The position numbers and the translations under genes were made by a program. Below are positions 7,343 through 16,034 of a DNA stretch of 19,048 nt, one piece after another (position 1 is the stretch's first letter; the number at the start of each line of letters is the position of its first letter). Source of the stretch: a bacterium (GTDB lineage: Bacteria; Patescibacteriota; Minisyncoccia; Minisyncoccales; JAGGSE01); assembly GCA_021159225.1 (NCBI GenBank), contig JAGGSE010000021.1:1-19048 (forward strand), read 5' to 3'. Below the pieces are notes generated by a model. The model searched no databases and was not told the origin of the DNA. It worked only from the letters and a program-made list of their open reading frames with translations.

Positions 7343-8083
7343 TCAGGCCTTCATTTTTCTTAATTTCCTAAATCCAAATAAAACAAGAAGTCCCCATACA
7401 GCAATCCCCAGAAGAATTACCAAAGCAATCTCGGTTAAATATGTTAAGGGAAGCGATGCCTCAAACCCCTCTTTCAGCCCTATTATAGAAAAATCGTACA
7501 AACCGTGCAAGAGGGTGCTAATACCCAAGCCCAAAACAAGAAGCGATGGTCTCTTTTTTTTGGCAAAAAAAGAGAGAGCCAAAAAATATCCCACTGTGGC
7601 GGAAGCCACAGCATGAAGAAAGGTGGCGGAAAAAAATCGGAAAAACAGAAGAACAAAAACACTCTTCAAATCCAACGCCGACAGAACCTGGGACAAAAAA
7701 ATTAATATGTTTTCCGAAGCGGCAAACCCCAGCCCGGCAATTACCATATAGAGCATAGCGTCAACCGGTTCGTCAAACTCCGGGTCTTCCAAAATCTCCC
7801 CTCTGACCACCAGATACTTCAATAATTCCTCAACCAAAGATACTGCCAAAAACCAATAGCATACTTCCAAAAAAAGAGAAGGACCAAGACCTCCCTTGAA
7901 GATTTTGATTATGCCTTCTAAAAAAATGGCTGGCAAGGCGGCCAGCATCCCCCAAAAGAAAACCTTTACAACCAAGCGCTTGGGCTCGGGATGAACGTCC
8001 TCGGGAAGATAAAAAAGCAGCCAGATTACGCTGGGAAGAAGACCGAGAGCAAAACCAAAAACAATAAAAAAGAAATAAGGCAT
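7343..8083 (-). CDS. PrsW-family intramembrane metalloprotease
   Basis: A 246-residue polytopic membrane protein with about seven or eight hydrophobic segments. The glutamic-type/CAAX-like protease motifs of PrsW are visible: VEELLKY with Glu85-Glu86, the FDEPVDAMLYMVIAGLGFAASEN segment with Glu124-Asn125, His157 in ATFLHAVASATVGY, and His193 in LLHGLYDF. Together they form the predicted intramembrane metal site. B. subtilis PrsW cleaves the anti-sigma factor RsiW; the substrate here is unknown, and no sigma or anti-sigma gene is in the window. The ATG directly follows the valS TAG stop (TAGATG), which suggests translation re-initiation within one mRNA. Confidence 0.92.
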   Translation of the reverse strand: MPYFFFIVFGFALGLLPSVIWLLFYLPEDVHPEPKRLVVKVFFWGMLAALPAIFLEGIIKIFKGGLGPSLFLEVCYWFLAVSLVEELLKYLVVRGEILEDPEFDEPVDAMLYMVIAGLGFAASENILIFLSQVLSALDLKSVFVLLFFRFFSATFLHAVASATVGYFLALSFFAKKKRPSLLVLGLGISTLLHGLYDFSIIGLKEGFEASLPLTYLTEIALVILLGIAVWGLLVLFGFRKLRKMKA

Positions 8084-10255
8084 CTATTCAGGCCAGTTCT
8101 CCACCATCAGAGACCTTTTTTTGTTTTTTAGAGGAAGCATTTGATAAATTTCCTCTGTAATAAAGGGGACAAAGGGATGAAGAAGTTTTAGGCAACTAAA
8201 AAGCACATAAACAAGGACGTTCTGGGTAAGGGTTCTCCTTTTCTTAGAGGAGGTCTCTTTTGAAAGTTGTTTTTTTGATTGTTCAATATAAATGTCGCAA
8301 AAATCGTGCCAGAAAAAATCATAGAGTTTATGAGCCGCCTGGCCAAAACGAAAACTGCTCAAATCCCTATTGACAGATTTTGCCGTTCTTTTAAGGCGGT
8401 TAAGGATTCTCTTGTCCTCCCGGCTCAAGTTGCTTGATTTCGGAAGTTGTATCTGTTTTTTTGTTTTCGGGACCTGAAGCAGAACGAATCTTGCCGCATT
8501 CCATATCTTGTTGCAGAACTTCTTACCCATAATGATGTTGTCTTCAACAAATCTGATATCCTGACCGCCCATAATCTGATAAGCAATGCCAAAACGGGTG
8601 GCGTCAGCCCCGTATTTTTCAACCAACAAGAGAGGGTCAATGCCTGTGCCCAGCGATTTTGACATCCGTTTCCCCTCGCGGGTCAAAACAGTGGGATGAA
8701 TATAAACATCATAAAAAGGAACCTTGCCGGTAAACTCCCTGCCCGAAAAAATCATCCTTGCCACCCAGAGATTAATAATGTCCCTTGCCGTAGATAAAAC
8801 ATCAGTGGGATAAAATCTTTTCTGGTCGCTTCTGGCTTTTTTTGACTTTCGGGGCCAGCCAAGAGTAGCAAAGGGCCAAAGAGCAGAGGAAAACCAGGTG
8901 TCTAAAACATCGTCTGATTGCTTTGGCTTACATCTTCCGCAAATAGGACACCTTTTCGGCTTTTTTAGAGAAATAAAATATTTCTCCTCATTCTGACAGC
9001 ACCAAATCGGCAAGCGATGTCCCCACCAAATCTGTCTTGAGATGCACCAGTCCTTGATATTCTTCAGCCAGTTAAAATAGGGCTTCTCAAATGCCTTGGG
9101 ATGAAATCTTACCTTCCCCCTCTTGACTGCCTCCTCAGCCATTTTGGCAAGTTCTTTCATTCTTAAAAACCACTGAAAAGAAGGAATAATTTCAATGGTA
9201 GTGCCGCAACGGTAGCATTTTGGAATCTGATGGACATATGGCTCAGACCTTTCTAAAAGTCCCTGTTTTTTAAGGTCGGAAAGAACCTTCTCCCTTGCCT
9301 CAAGGGTAGTCAATCCCTGATACGTGGGAGGAACATTTATCATTTTTCCTCTTTCGTCAATAACCTGAAAAATCTCCAAATGATGTCTAATGCCCATCTC
9401 GTAGTCCTTCATATCATGGGCAGGGGTAACCTTTACCGCTCCCGTACCAAAGTCCGGATCCACCATTGAGTCGGCAATAATTGGAATCTCTTGATTAACC
9501 AAGGGAAGAATTGCCTTTTTACCAACCAATCCTTTATATCTTTTATCCTTGGGATTTACTGCCACTGCCCTGTCGCCGAGCATTGTCTCCGGTCTGGTGG
9601 TAGCAACAACTATATATCTGCCTTGCTCGGTTAAGGGATATCTAATGTACCACAAACTGCCTTCTTTCTCTTTATATTCTATCTCTAGATCTGAAAGAGA
9701 TGTCTGGCATCTCGGACACCAGTTGATTGCCCTTTTGCCCCGATATATCCAGCCCTTTTTATAGTAATGAAAAAATGCCTTTTCTACTGCCTCAACATAT
9801 CCCTTGTCCAAGGTAAAACGGGTTCTTGACCAATCAAGGGAACATCCCAATTTCCTAAATTGCTCCAATATCAGATTTCCATATTTCTCCTTCCACTGCC
9901 AAACCCTCTTAATAAACTCCTCTCTGCCCAAATCAAACCGAGTTATTCCCTGTTTTTTCAATTGTTTTTCTACTACATTTTGGGTGGCAATGCCGGCATG
10001 GTCAGTACCAGGCAGCCAGAGCGCCTTGTATCCCTGAAGACGACGCCAGCGAATCAAAATGTCCTGAACAGTAGCGTTCAGGGCATGACCCATATGAAGT
10101 GAACCGGTAACATTGGGCGGCGGAAGAACAATAGAATAAGGCCTTCTTCTCCTTCCGGGAAGTTTGTCCGGATTAAAAAAACCAGACCTTTCCCACAGTT
10201 TGTAAATTCTTTCCTCAACCTCCTTCGGCTCGTACGGCTTTTTAGGTATTTTCAT
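8084..10255 (-). CDS. valS: Valyl-tRNA synthetase (short, lacking C-terminal arm)
   Basis: A class I synthetase that charges tRNA-Val. Visible in order: HIGH-type HMGH at 54-57; LPGTDHAGIATQ at 81-92; zinc-type WCPRC at 179-183; the CP1 editing domain with TTRPETMLGD (219-228) and FGTGAVKVTPAHD (269-281); CYRC (347-350) and CPICGRC (436-442) cysteine pairs; WCISRQIWWGHRLPIW (403-418); and the KMSKS loop as KRMSKS at 529-534. The anticodon-binding domain ends with HPFVPFITEEIYQMLP, and the protein stops shortly after. At 723 residues it is well below the usual 860-950, and the missing part corresponds to the C-terminal coiled-coil tRNA-binding arm. The stop is a proper TAG with no sign of a frameshift. 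The ATG lacks a Shine-Dalgarno sequence. Confidence 0.96.
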   Translation of the reverse strand: MKIPKKPYEPKEVEERIYKLWERSGFFNPDKLPGRRRRPYSIVLPPPNVTGSLHMGHALNATVQDILIRWRRLQGYKALWLPGTDHAGIATQNVVEKQLKKQGITRFDLGREEFIKRVWQWKEKYGNLILEQFRKLGCSLDWSRTRFTLDKGYVEAVEKAFFHYYKKGWIYRGKRAINWCPRCQTSLSDLEIEYKEKEGSLWYIRYPLTEQGRYIVVATTRPETMLGDRAVAVNPKDKRYKGLVGKKAILPLVNQEIPIIADSMVDPDFGTGAVKVTPAHDMKDYEMGIRHHLEIFQVIDERGKMINVPPTYQGLTTLEAREKVLSDLKKQGLLERSEPYVHQIPKCYRCGTTIEIIPSFQWFLRMKELAKMAEEAVKRGKVRFHPKAFEKPYFNWLKNIKDWCISRQIWWGHRLPIWCCQNEEKYFISLKKPKRCPICGRCKPKQSDDVLDTWFSSALWPFATLGWPRKSKKARSDQKRFYPTDVLSTARDIINLWVARMIFSGREFTGKVPFYDVYIHPTVLTREGKRMSKSLGTGIDPLLLVEKYGADATRFGIAYQIMGGQDIRFVEDNIIMGKKFCNKIWNAARFVLLQVPKTKKQIQLPKSSNLSREDKRILNRLKRTAKSVNRDLSSFRFGQAAHKLYDFFWHDFCDIYIEQSKKQLSKETSSKKRRTLTQNVLVYVLFSCLKLLHPFVPFITEEIYQMLPLKNKKRSLMVENWPE

Positions 10256-10270
10256 AAATTTGCTTTATTA

Positions 10271-10299
10271 ATCCTATCAGTTTATTTGATTTTTTTCAA
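10271..10299 (-). promoter_or_regulatory. Candidate valS promoter
   Basis: On the minus strand TTGAAA (10294-10299), a 17-base spacer and TAGGAT (10271-10276). The -10 box ends 15 bases before the valS ATG, predicting a leader of about 8-9 bases without a Shine-Dalgarno sequence. Its upstream part is interleaved with the divergent tRNA-Glu promoter. Confidence 0.5.
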
Positions 10300-10314
10300 C
10301 TTTTTTGTTAAACT
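10286..10314 (+). promoter_or_regulatory. Candidate tRNA-Glu/glycosyltransferase promoter
   Basis: TTGATT (10286-10291), 17-base spacer, TAAACT (10309-10314), a 4/6 match at -10. The predicted start is near 10321, about six bases before the mature tRNA-Glu 5' end. The two -35 boxes of this and the divergent valS promoter cross over within 10286-10299. Confidence 0.45.
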
Positions 10315-10326
10315 TCTATTCTGCCT

Positions 10327-10398
10327 GCCGCCATCGTCTAGTGGTTAGGACCCGGGGCTTTCAATCCCGAAACCGGAGTTCGACTCTCCGTGGCGGCA
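10327..10398 (+). tRNA. tRNA-Glu (anticodon UUC)
   Basis: Acceptor GCCGCCA (10327-10333) pairs with TGGCGGC (10391-10397), with A73 at 10398. The D arm reads GTCTAGTGGTTAGGAC. The anticodon arm CGGGG/TCCCG has loop CTTTCAA and anticodon TTC. The T arm CGGAG-TTCGACT-CTCCG is regular. The gene is 72 bases and encodes no CCA. The glycosyltransferase start codon follows after two bases. Confidence 0.96.
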
Positions 10399-10400
10399 CT

Positions 10401-11930
10401 GTGTCCTCTAAATACTATCTAAAAGTCGCCCGTGCAAACGACCTAAAAAAACCAAGGGAGAGAGCGCTTTTCCGGCTTTTTGAAATCTTGCCCGGATTGC
10501 TCTCCTGGTCAACATTTGGAGGAATAATCCTTTTCTCCTGGCTCGCTCCCTCCCTGGCAGCCATTTTCATTATCCTCTTTGTTGTATATTGGTTTGTTAA
10601 AATAACCTATTTTTCTTTCTACCTAAAATCCGGCTACGAGAAAATGAGAAAGAGGGAAAAAATTAACTGGCTCAAAAAACTTAGGCGTATTAAAAACTGG
10701 CAAAAAATTTATCACCTGGTTCTCATCCCTGTCTATAAAGAACCCCTTGAGATCCTTGAGGCATCAATATCATCTATTAAAAAAAGCAACTACCCAAAAA
10801 GTCGGATGATTATTGTTTTGTCTTACGAAGAACGAGCCGGCAGAGAAACCGAAAAAAATGTTTTTATGCTAAAAAAGAAGTTTGGCAAGGATTTTTTCAA
10901 ATTTTCCCTTACCTGCCATCCCAAGGACCTTGAAGGAGAAATACCTGGCCATGGCTCAAACGATGCCTGGGCTTCTAGGTTCGCTAAAGAAAAAATTATA
11001 GACCCCCTCTCAATTCCCTATGAAAATGTAATTGTCTCTTTTTTTGATGCCGACACGGTTGTTTTTCCCCAATACTTCTCCTGCCTAACATACCACTACC
11101 TTACCTCTCTTGACCCCTGCCGAACCAGTTTCCAGCCCATCCCCCTTTATATCAACAACATCTGGCAGTCCCCGGCTTTCTCCCGCATTTTTGCCTTCTC
11201 CTCAACCTTCTGGCACACAATGAATCAGGAAAGACCGGAAAAACTTATTACATTTTCCTCCCATGCAATGAGTTTTAAGGCATTGGTAGAGGTTGGCTTT
11301 AAGCAGAAAAATGTCGTCTCCGACGACTCAAGAATATTCTGGCAGTGCTTCTTTAATTATGACGGCAATTACAGGGTCCAGCCCCTGTTTTATCCTATTT
11401 CAATGGACGCTAACTGCGCCAAGAGCACCCTAAAAACAGCGGTCAATATCTACCGCCAGCAAAGAAGATGGGCATATGGAGTAGCAGAAATTCCCTATTT
11501 CCTCTTCGGTTGTCTAAAAAACAAAAGGGTACCTTTCCTTAAAAAGTTATTTCTGGGATTTGACCTCTTGGAGGGCCACTGGTCCTGGGCTACTGCTTCC
11601 CTTATTATCTTTTTGCTATCTTGGGCGCCTATCTTTTTAGGCGGAAGTAAATTTTCTCAAACCCTGCTTTCCTACAACCTGCCCATAATGACCAGCCGCA
11701 TTTTAACCATTGCCACCTTTGGAATTATCTTTAATTGTTATTTAAGCATTATCCTCCTTCCGCCAAAACCGCCAAATTATGGAAGACATAAATATCTGCT
11801 TTTCGCCTTTTCCTGGATTTTACTGCCGGTAATAATGATTGTCTTTAGTGCCCTACCGGCACTAGAAGCCCAGACCCGACTGATGTTGGGCAAATATATG
11901 GGATTCTGGCCCACTGAAAAGACAAGATAA
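10401..11930 (+). CDS. Membrane-bound family 2 (cellulose synthase-like) glycosyltransferase
   Basis: From the GTG at 10401 the protein has 509 residues. The frame is open further upstream to an ATG at 10305, but that start would run through tRNA-Glu, so GTG is preferred. Two N-terminal membrane helices lie at about 32-73. A GT2-type catalytic domain follows, with the HLVLIPVYKEP entry (105-115), the DAD metal site at 216-218, the acidic SDDS at 307-310 and QQRRW at 353-357, the Q-x-x-R-W motif of processive enzymes. Several helices follow at about 393-423, 433-454 and 466-488. The likely role is polymerising or transferring sugars from nucleotide sugars at the membrane for capsule or cell-surface glycan; the substrate cannot be read. 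There is no room for a Shine-Dalgarno site outside the tRNA. The stop is 4 bases from the convergent glyA stop. Confidence 0.85.
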   Translation: MSSKYYLKVARANDLKKPRERALFRLFEILPGLLSWSTFGGIILFSWLAPSLAAIFIILFVVYWFVKITYFSFYLKSGYEKMRKREKINWLKKLRRIKNWQKIYHLVLIPVYKEPLEILEASISSIKKSNYPKSRMIIVLSYEERAGRETEKNVFMLKKKFGKDFFKFSLTCHPKDLEGEIPGHGSNDAWASRFAKEKIIDPLSIPYENVIVSFFDADTVVFPQYFSCLTYHYLTSLDPCRTSFQPIPLYINNIWQSPAFSRIFAFSSTFWHTMNQERPEKLITFSSHAMSFKALVEVGFKQKNVVSDDSRIFWQCFFNYDGNYRVQPLFYPISMDANCAKSTLKTAVNIYRQQRRWAYGVAEIPYFLFGCLKNKRVPFLKKLFLGFDLLEGHWSWATASLIIFLLSWAPIFLGGSKFSQTLLSYNLPIMTSRILTIATFGIIFNCYLSIILLPPKPPNYGRHKYLLFAFSWILLPVIMIVFSALPALEAQTRLMLGKYMGFWPTEKTR

Positions 11931-11934
11931 AAAT

Positions 11935-13206
11935 TCACTCCCAACTAAAAATAGGAAATGACGAAGCAAATCCCCTTACCTCTTCCCTGATTTCTTTTAT
12001 CTTTTCCTCGTTTTCAATATTCTGGACAACCCGGTCAATGAAATCGGCTATCTTCTCCATATCAGAGGGCTTCATTCCTCGGGTGGTAACAGCAGGAGTG
12101 CCCAAACGAATTCCGCTTGTTATCATAGGTTTTTGGGGGTCATAGGGAATAAGGTTTTTATTCGCGTATATGCCTGCTTTTTCCAGAGCATCCTGGGCTG
12201 CTTTTCCAGTTATACCCTTGGGTCTTAAATCTACCAGCATACAGTGATTATCAGTTCCGCCGGTAATAATTTTGAATCCTCGGTTCATCAAACCAGCAGC
12301 AAGCGCCCTGGCATTTTCAATTATCCTCTTGGCGTATCTTTGAAATCCCTCGGTTAGGTTCTCCCCAAAAGCAACTGCCTTTGCCGCAATTATATGCTCA
12401 TGAGGACCTCCCTGAATTCCAGGAAAGACCGCCTTATCAATCTTCTTGGCATATTTTTCCTTACACATAATAACTGCACCGCGGGGACCACGCAGGGTCT
12501 TATGGGTGGTAGTGGTAACAACATCAAAAATGGGCACAGGATTTGCCAGTTGCTTTCCAGCAATCAGCCCAGCAATGTGAGCAATATCAGCCATTGCGAT
12601 AGCACCCACCTCATCGGCTATTTCCCTAAATCTCTTCCAGTCCAGATTGCGGGAATAAGCAGAAAATCCGGCCAATATTATCTTGGGCCGGTGTTTCTTT
12701 GCTAATTCTTCTACCTCATCCATATCTATCCAGCCCTGTTCGTTTGTATGGTAATGGACAAAGTTGTACCATTTTCCAGAAAAACTAACCGGCGAGCCAT
12801 GGCTGAGATGCCCCCCTTGGTCCAATGCCTGAGCCAAAACTGTATCGCCTAAATTTAACAAGCCAAAATAAACAGCCATATTAGCGGGACATCCGGAAAG
12901 TGGCTGAACATTGGCATGCTCGGCCTGAAAAATCTTTTTTACCCTTTCAATAGCCAAACTTTCTATTTCATCAATAAACTGATTTCCGGGGTAATATCTT
13001 TTTCCCGGCACCCCCTCGGCATATTTATTGGTAAAAGAGGTTGACATTGCCTCAAGCACAGCCGGAGAAACATAATTCTCCGAAGCAATCAATTCAATCC
13101 CCTCCTTTATCCTTTTGTCTTCTAACTGAGAAATTCGGAAAACCTCAGGGTCCTCTTCCCTAAGAAATTCCTTTTTAAGCGGATAATAATCCCATTTTCT
13201 TTCCAT
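11935..13206 (-). CDS. glyA: Serine hydroxymethyltransferase
   Basis: A PLP enzyme that interconverts serine plus tetrahydrofolate with glycine plus 5,10-methylene-tetrahydrofolate, the main one-carbon source. The 423-residue sequence has IELIASENYVSPAV (37-50), the GKRYYPGNQFIDEIE segment (68-82), DIAHIAGLIA with Asp207 and His210 (207-216), and TTTTHKTLRGPRG with the Schiff-base lysine at 236. GGTDNHCMLVDL and the SGIRLGTPAVTTRG segment near the C-terminus are also typical. The length is normal. It is the last gene of the clpP-recG-glyA run, 73 bases after recG, and may also have its own promoter. No Shine-Dalgarno sequence is visible. Confidence 0.97.
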   Translation of the reverse strand: MERKWDYYPLKKEFLREEDPEVFRISQLEDKRIKEGIELIASENYVSPAVLEAMSTSFTNKYAEGVPGKRYYPGNQFIDEIESLAIERVKKIFQAEHANVQPLSGCPANMAVYFGLLNLGDTVLAQALDQGGHLSHGSPVSFSGKWYNFVHYHTNEQGWIDMDEVEELAKKHRPKIILAGFSAYSRNLDWKRFREIADEVGAIAMADIAHIAGLIAGKQLANPVPIFDVVTTTTHKTLRGPRGAVIMCKEKYAKKIDKAVFPGIQGGPHEHIIAAKAVAFGENLTEGFQRYAKRIIENARALAAGLMNRGFKIITGGTDNHCMLVDLRPKGITGKAAQDALEKAGIYANKNLIPYDPQKPMITSGIRLGTPAVTTRGMKPSDMEKIADFIDRVVQNIENEEKIKEIREEVRGFASSFPIFSWE

Positions 13207-13244
13207 ATTTTTATATGATTTTTAAATCGACCTTTATTACCTTA

Positions 13245-13274
13245 ACATTAAAAAACTTTCTATCTCTCTGTCAA
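13245..13274 (-). promoter_or_regulatory. Candidate glyA promoter
   Basis: On the minus strand a consensus TTGACA (13269-13274) lies just after the recG stop. After 18 bases comes TAATGT (13245-13250), a weak -10. The predicted leader is about 32 bases. glyA could instead, or also, be read from the clpP promoter. Confidence 0.4.
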
Positions 13275-13279
13275 GTGAA

Positions 13280-15430
13280 CTATTCCATATGCACCTTTTC
13301 TCTAAAGAGAGCAAGATGCTGGGCTAAACCCGGGTAGGTCTTTAATTTCGGGTCCTTTTCTAAAATCTCTTTAGCCAGATTTCTTGCCTTTTCAACCAAA
13401 AACATATCACTAAACGAAGACATCGCCAGGTCAGGAACTCCCCACTGCCTTGTGCCAAAGAAATCCCCCGGTCCTCTAATTTTAAGGTCTTCTTCTGCCA
13501 ATTCAAATCCATTCTCGCAGGAAATCAAAGCCCTCAATCGGGAAGCGGTCTTTCTTGAATAAGAACTGGTCAATAAAAAGCAATAGGACTGATGCCTTCC
13601 CCTCCCTACCCTTCCCCGAAACTGATAAAGTTGAGCCAAGCCAAAACGCTCTGCCCCCTCAATTACCATTATGGTGGCATTCGGAATATCAATTCCCACC
13701 TCAACAACCGAGGTAGAAACCAATATGTCAATTTTGCCCTGGCTAAACTGCTCCATTATCTTCTCTTTTTCTTCGGGCTTCATTCTGCCGTGGAGTTGAG
13801 CCACTTTTAGGTCGGGGAAAATCTCCTTAGATAGTTTTTTATACTCTTCCTTGACCGCCTTAACCTCGGCCCAGCCCTGATTGCTCTTCTCGCTTGCATT
13901 CCCTTGAGAACTTTCAACTGGCTCTATTCTCGGGCAAATAACAAACGCCTGCCTGCCCTCCCTTATCTTTTTTCTAATAAAATCGTAGGTCTTTCCCCTC
14001 TCTTTAGGAGAAACAATTTTTGTTATCACCTTCTTTCTCCCTTTTGGCATCTGGTCAATAATAGAAATGTCAAGGTCGCCGTAGACAGTTAAGGCAAGGG
14101 TTCTTGGAATAGGAGTGGCGGTCATTGATAAAAGATGGGGAATTAATTTTGCCTGCCCGGCATTGCCCTCGCAGAGTCGCGCCCTTTGTTCCACCCCAAA
14201 TCGATGCTGTTCATCCACTGCCACAAAAGCCAAGCGCCTAAACCTTACCCTGTCCTGAATAAGGGCATGGGTGCCAATAAGCAAATCAATCTCCCCTTCC
14301 TTCGTCTTGTCAACAATTTTCTTCTGGGAAATTTTTACCTCCTCTTTTCCGATTTTAATTCTACCTTCCTTGCCGGTAAGCAGGCCTATTTTTACCTTGA
14401 AATCATCTAAGAGGTCTGAGACGTTAGCAAAGTGCTGCTTTGCCAAGACCTCGGTGGGCACAAGAAAAGCGGCTTGAAAGCCAGTTTTTACTGCCGACAA
14501 AAAAGCCAGGGTGGCGACAACGGTCTTGCCCGAACCAACATCCCCCTCCAAAAGCCGGTTCATAGGCCGGGGTTTTTCCATATCCTTTAATATCTGCCAA
14601 GCCGCTTTTTTTTGAGCGTCGGTTAATTGAAAGGGAAGTTTGCCTACAAATTGCCGGCAGAGTTTTAGGTCTATTGGTATGGGAAAGGCCCTTTGCCTAT
14701 TAATCTTTAACCTTTCTGACAAAACCAGAAGTTCAATAAAAAAAATCTCTTCAAAAGAAAATCTTTCCTTTGCCTTCTCTGCCAGTTCAAATGAATCAGG
14801 GAAATGAACCTGCCAGATTGCCTCATTTAAGGGAAGGAGTTTGTTTTCTTTTCTTATCTTTTCCGGAATACTCTCAGGTATCCTGTCTTTCAGGTTTTTG
14901 AGAATGGACATTATGAGCATTCTCAACCAACGGGAAGAAAGCCCTTCGGTCTCGGGATAAACCGGGACAATCCTTGCTGTATGAATCAGGTCTCTTTTGG
15001 AAAACGCTCTGCCTCTTGAGGAAATTTTTTCATAGGCAGGGCTGGAAAGATAAATCCCTTCCTTGGCTCGAGCCACCTTTCCTACCAAGCAGACAATATC
15101 CTTCTCTTTTAAAACATTGGTAATGTAGGGCTGATTAAACCAGACAACCCTGATAGCCCCGGTCCTGTCGGAAACCACCGCCTGGGTTATGGTCATTTTT
15201 CTTTTCCAGGTTCTGCTGTTTTTAATCTCTAAAATTTTTCCCAAAAAACAACCAATCCTTCCCGCCTCTGCCTGAGAAATAGGAATAATATCAGAAAAAT
15301 CCTCGTATCTACGAGGAAAATGAAAAACAAGGTCTCGAATAGTTTTAATCCCCAACCTCTTTAGCCTCTTTTGGTATTGAGGTCCAACGCGGGGCAGGTC
15401 GGCAATAGGGGTGGAAAGATTAAGCCTCAT
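13280..15430 (-). CDS. recG: ATP-dependent DNA helicase RecG
   Basis: RecG is a double-stranded DNA translocase that reverses stalled replication forks and branch-migrates Holliday junctions and R-loops. The 716-residue protein has the N-terminal HhH-like DLPRVGPQYQKRLKRLGIKTIRDLVFHFPRRYED (11-44) and the OB-fold wedge domain (about 60-135). Helicase motifs follow: Q-like QLTDAQ (268-273), Walker A GDVGSGKT (296-303), DEQH (406-409) and TATPIPRT (437-444). The C-terminal helicase half has ATIMVIEGAERFGLAQLYQFRGRVGRG, and FFGTRQWG lies near the end. The length is close to the 693 of E. coli. The start overlaps clpP by four bases (ATGA), so translation is probably coupled to clpP. Confidence 0.97.
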   Translation of the reverse strand: MRLNLSTPIADLPRVGPQYQKRLKRLGIKTIRDLVFHFPRRYEDFSDIIPISQAEAGRIGCFLGKILEIKNSRTWKRKMTITQAVVSDRTGAIRVVWFNQPYITNVLKEKDIVCLVGKVARAKEGIYLSSPAYEKISSRGRAFSKRDLIHTARIVPVYPETEGLSSRWLRMLIMSILKNLKDRIPESIPEKIRKENKLLPLNEAIWQVHFPDSFELAEKAKERFSFEEIFFIELLVLSERLKINRQRAFPIPIDLKLCRQFVGKLPFQLTDAQKKAAWQILKDMEKPRPMNRLLEGDVGSGKTVVATLAFLSAVKTGFQAAFLVPTEVLAKQHFANVSDLLDDFKVKIGLLTGKEGRIKIGKEEVKISQKKIVDKTKEGEIDLLIGTHALIQDRVRFRRLAFVAVDEQHRFGVEQRARLCEGNAGQAKLIPHLLSMTATPIPRTLALTVYGDLDISIIDQMPKGRKKVITKIVSPKERGKTYDFIRKKIREGRQAFVICPRIEPVESSQGNASEKSNQGWAEVKAVKEEYKKLSKEIFPDLKVAQLHGRMKPEEKEKIMEQFSQGKIDILVSTSVVEVGIDIPNATIMVIEGAERFGLAQLYQFRGRVGRGRHQSYCFLLTSSYSRKTASRLRALISCENGFELAEEDLKIRGPGDFFGTRQWGVPDLAMSSFSDMFLVEKARNLAKEILEKDPKLKTYPGLAQHLALFREKVHME

Positions 15431-16020
15431 CCCTTTGTCTTAATCACCTCGTCAATAATTCCGTACTTCTTTGCTGCCTCGGCTGATAGATAAAAATCGC
15501 GGTCAGTATCCTTTTCTATGGTCTTTAGGGGCTGGCCGGTATGCTTTGCTAAAATTTTATTAAGCCGCTCCTTTATTTTGATAATCTGCTTTGCTGTAAT
15601 TTCAATCTCCACTGCCTCCCCGCTCACTCCGCCCATTACCTGATGAAGCAGTATCTCAGAATTGGGCAGGGCAAATCTTTTTCCTTTTGTTCCAGCGGCA
15701 AGTATGGTAGCAGCCATAGAAGCAGCCATTCCCACGCAGACCGTTGAAATGTCCGGCTTAACATACTGCATCGTGTCGTATATTGCCAACCCAGCCGTTA
15801 CCGACCCGCCGGGGCTGTTGATATAAATCTGGATATCTTTTTTAGGGTCTTTTGAAGACAAAAGCAATAATTGGGCAATGATTGAGTTTGCCAAGGGGTC
15901 AGTAACTGGGCCAGCCAGAAAAATTATCCTTTCCTTAAGCAGGCGGGAATAAATATCATATGCTCTCTCCCCGTATTGGGTTCTCTCAATAACCGTAGGA
16001 ATTATATTTTTGATTGTCAT
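15427..16020 (-). CDS. clpP: ATP-dependent Clp protease proteolytic subunit
   Basis: The serine peptidase subunit of the Clp complex, which forms a double heptameric barrel capped by ClpX or ClpA/C ATPases. The 197-residue sequence has the full triad: Ser101 in VGMAASMA, His126 in ILLHQVMGG, and Asp175 in DTDRDFYLSAEAA. The INSPGGSVTAGLAIYDTMQ segment (68-86) is intact. The N-terminus (IPTVIERTQYGERAYDIYSRLLKERIIFL) starts with little or no propeptide. No Clp ATPase gene is in the window. It is the first gene of the clpP-recG-glyA run, and a good promoter candidate overlaps the stop of the upstream gene. Confidence 0.97.
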   Translation of the reverse strand: MTIKNIIPTVIERTQYGERAYDIYSRLLKERIIFLAGPVTDPLANSIIAQLLLLSSKDPKKDIQIYINSPGGSVTAGLAIYDTMQYVKPDISTVCVGMAASMAATILAAGTKGKRFALPNSEILLHQVMGGVSGEAVEIEITAKQIIKIKERLNKILAKHTGQPLKTIEKDTDRDFYLSAEAAKKYGIIDEVIKTKG

Positions 16021-16034
16021 ATTAGTGATAGTTT

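Noticed and set aside
10305..10400. Upstream ATG extension of the glycosyltransferase
   Set aside because: The added 32 residues are encoded by the spacer and the whole tRNA-Glu gene, so the GTG at 10401 is preferred.
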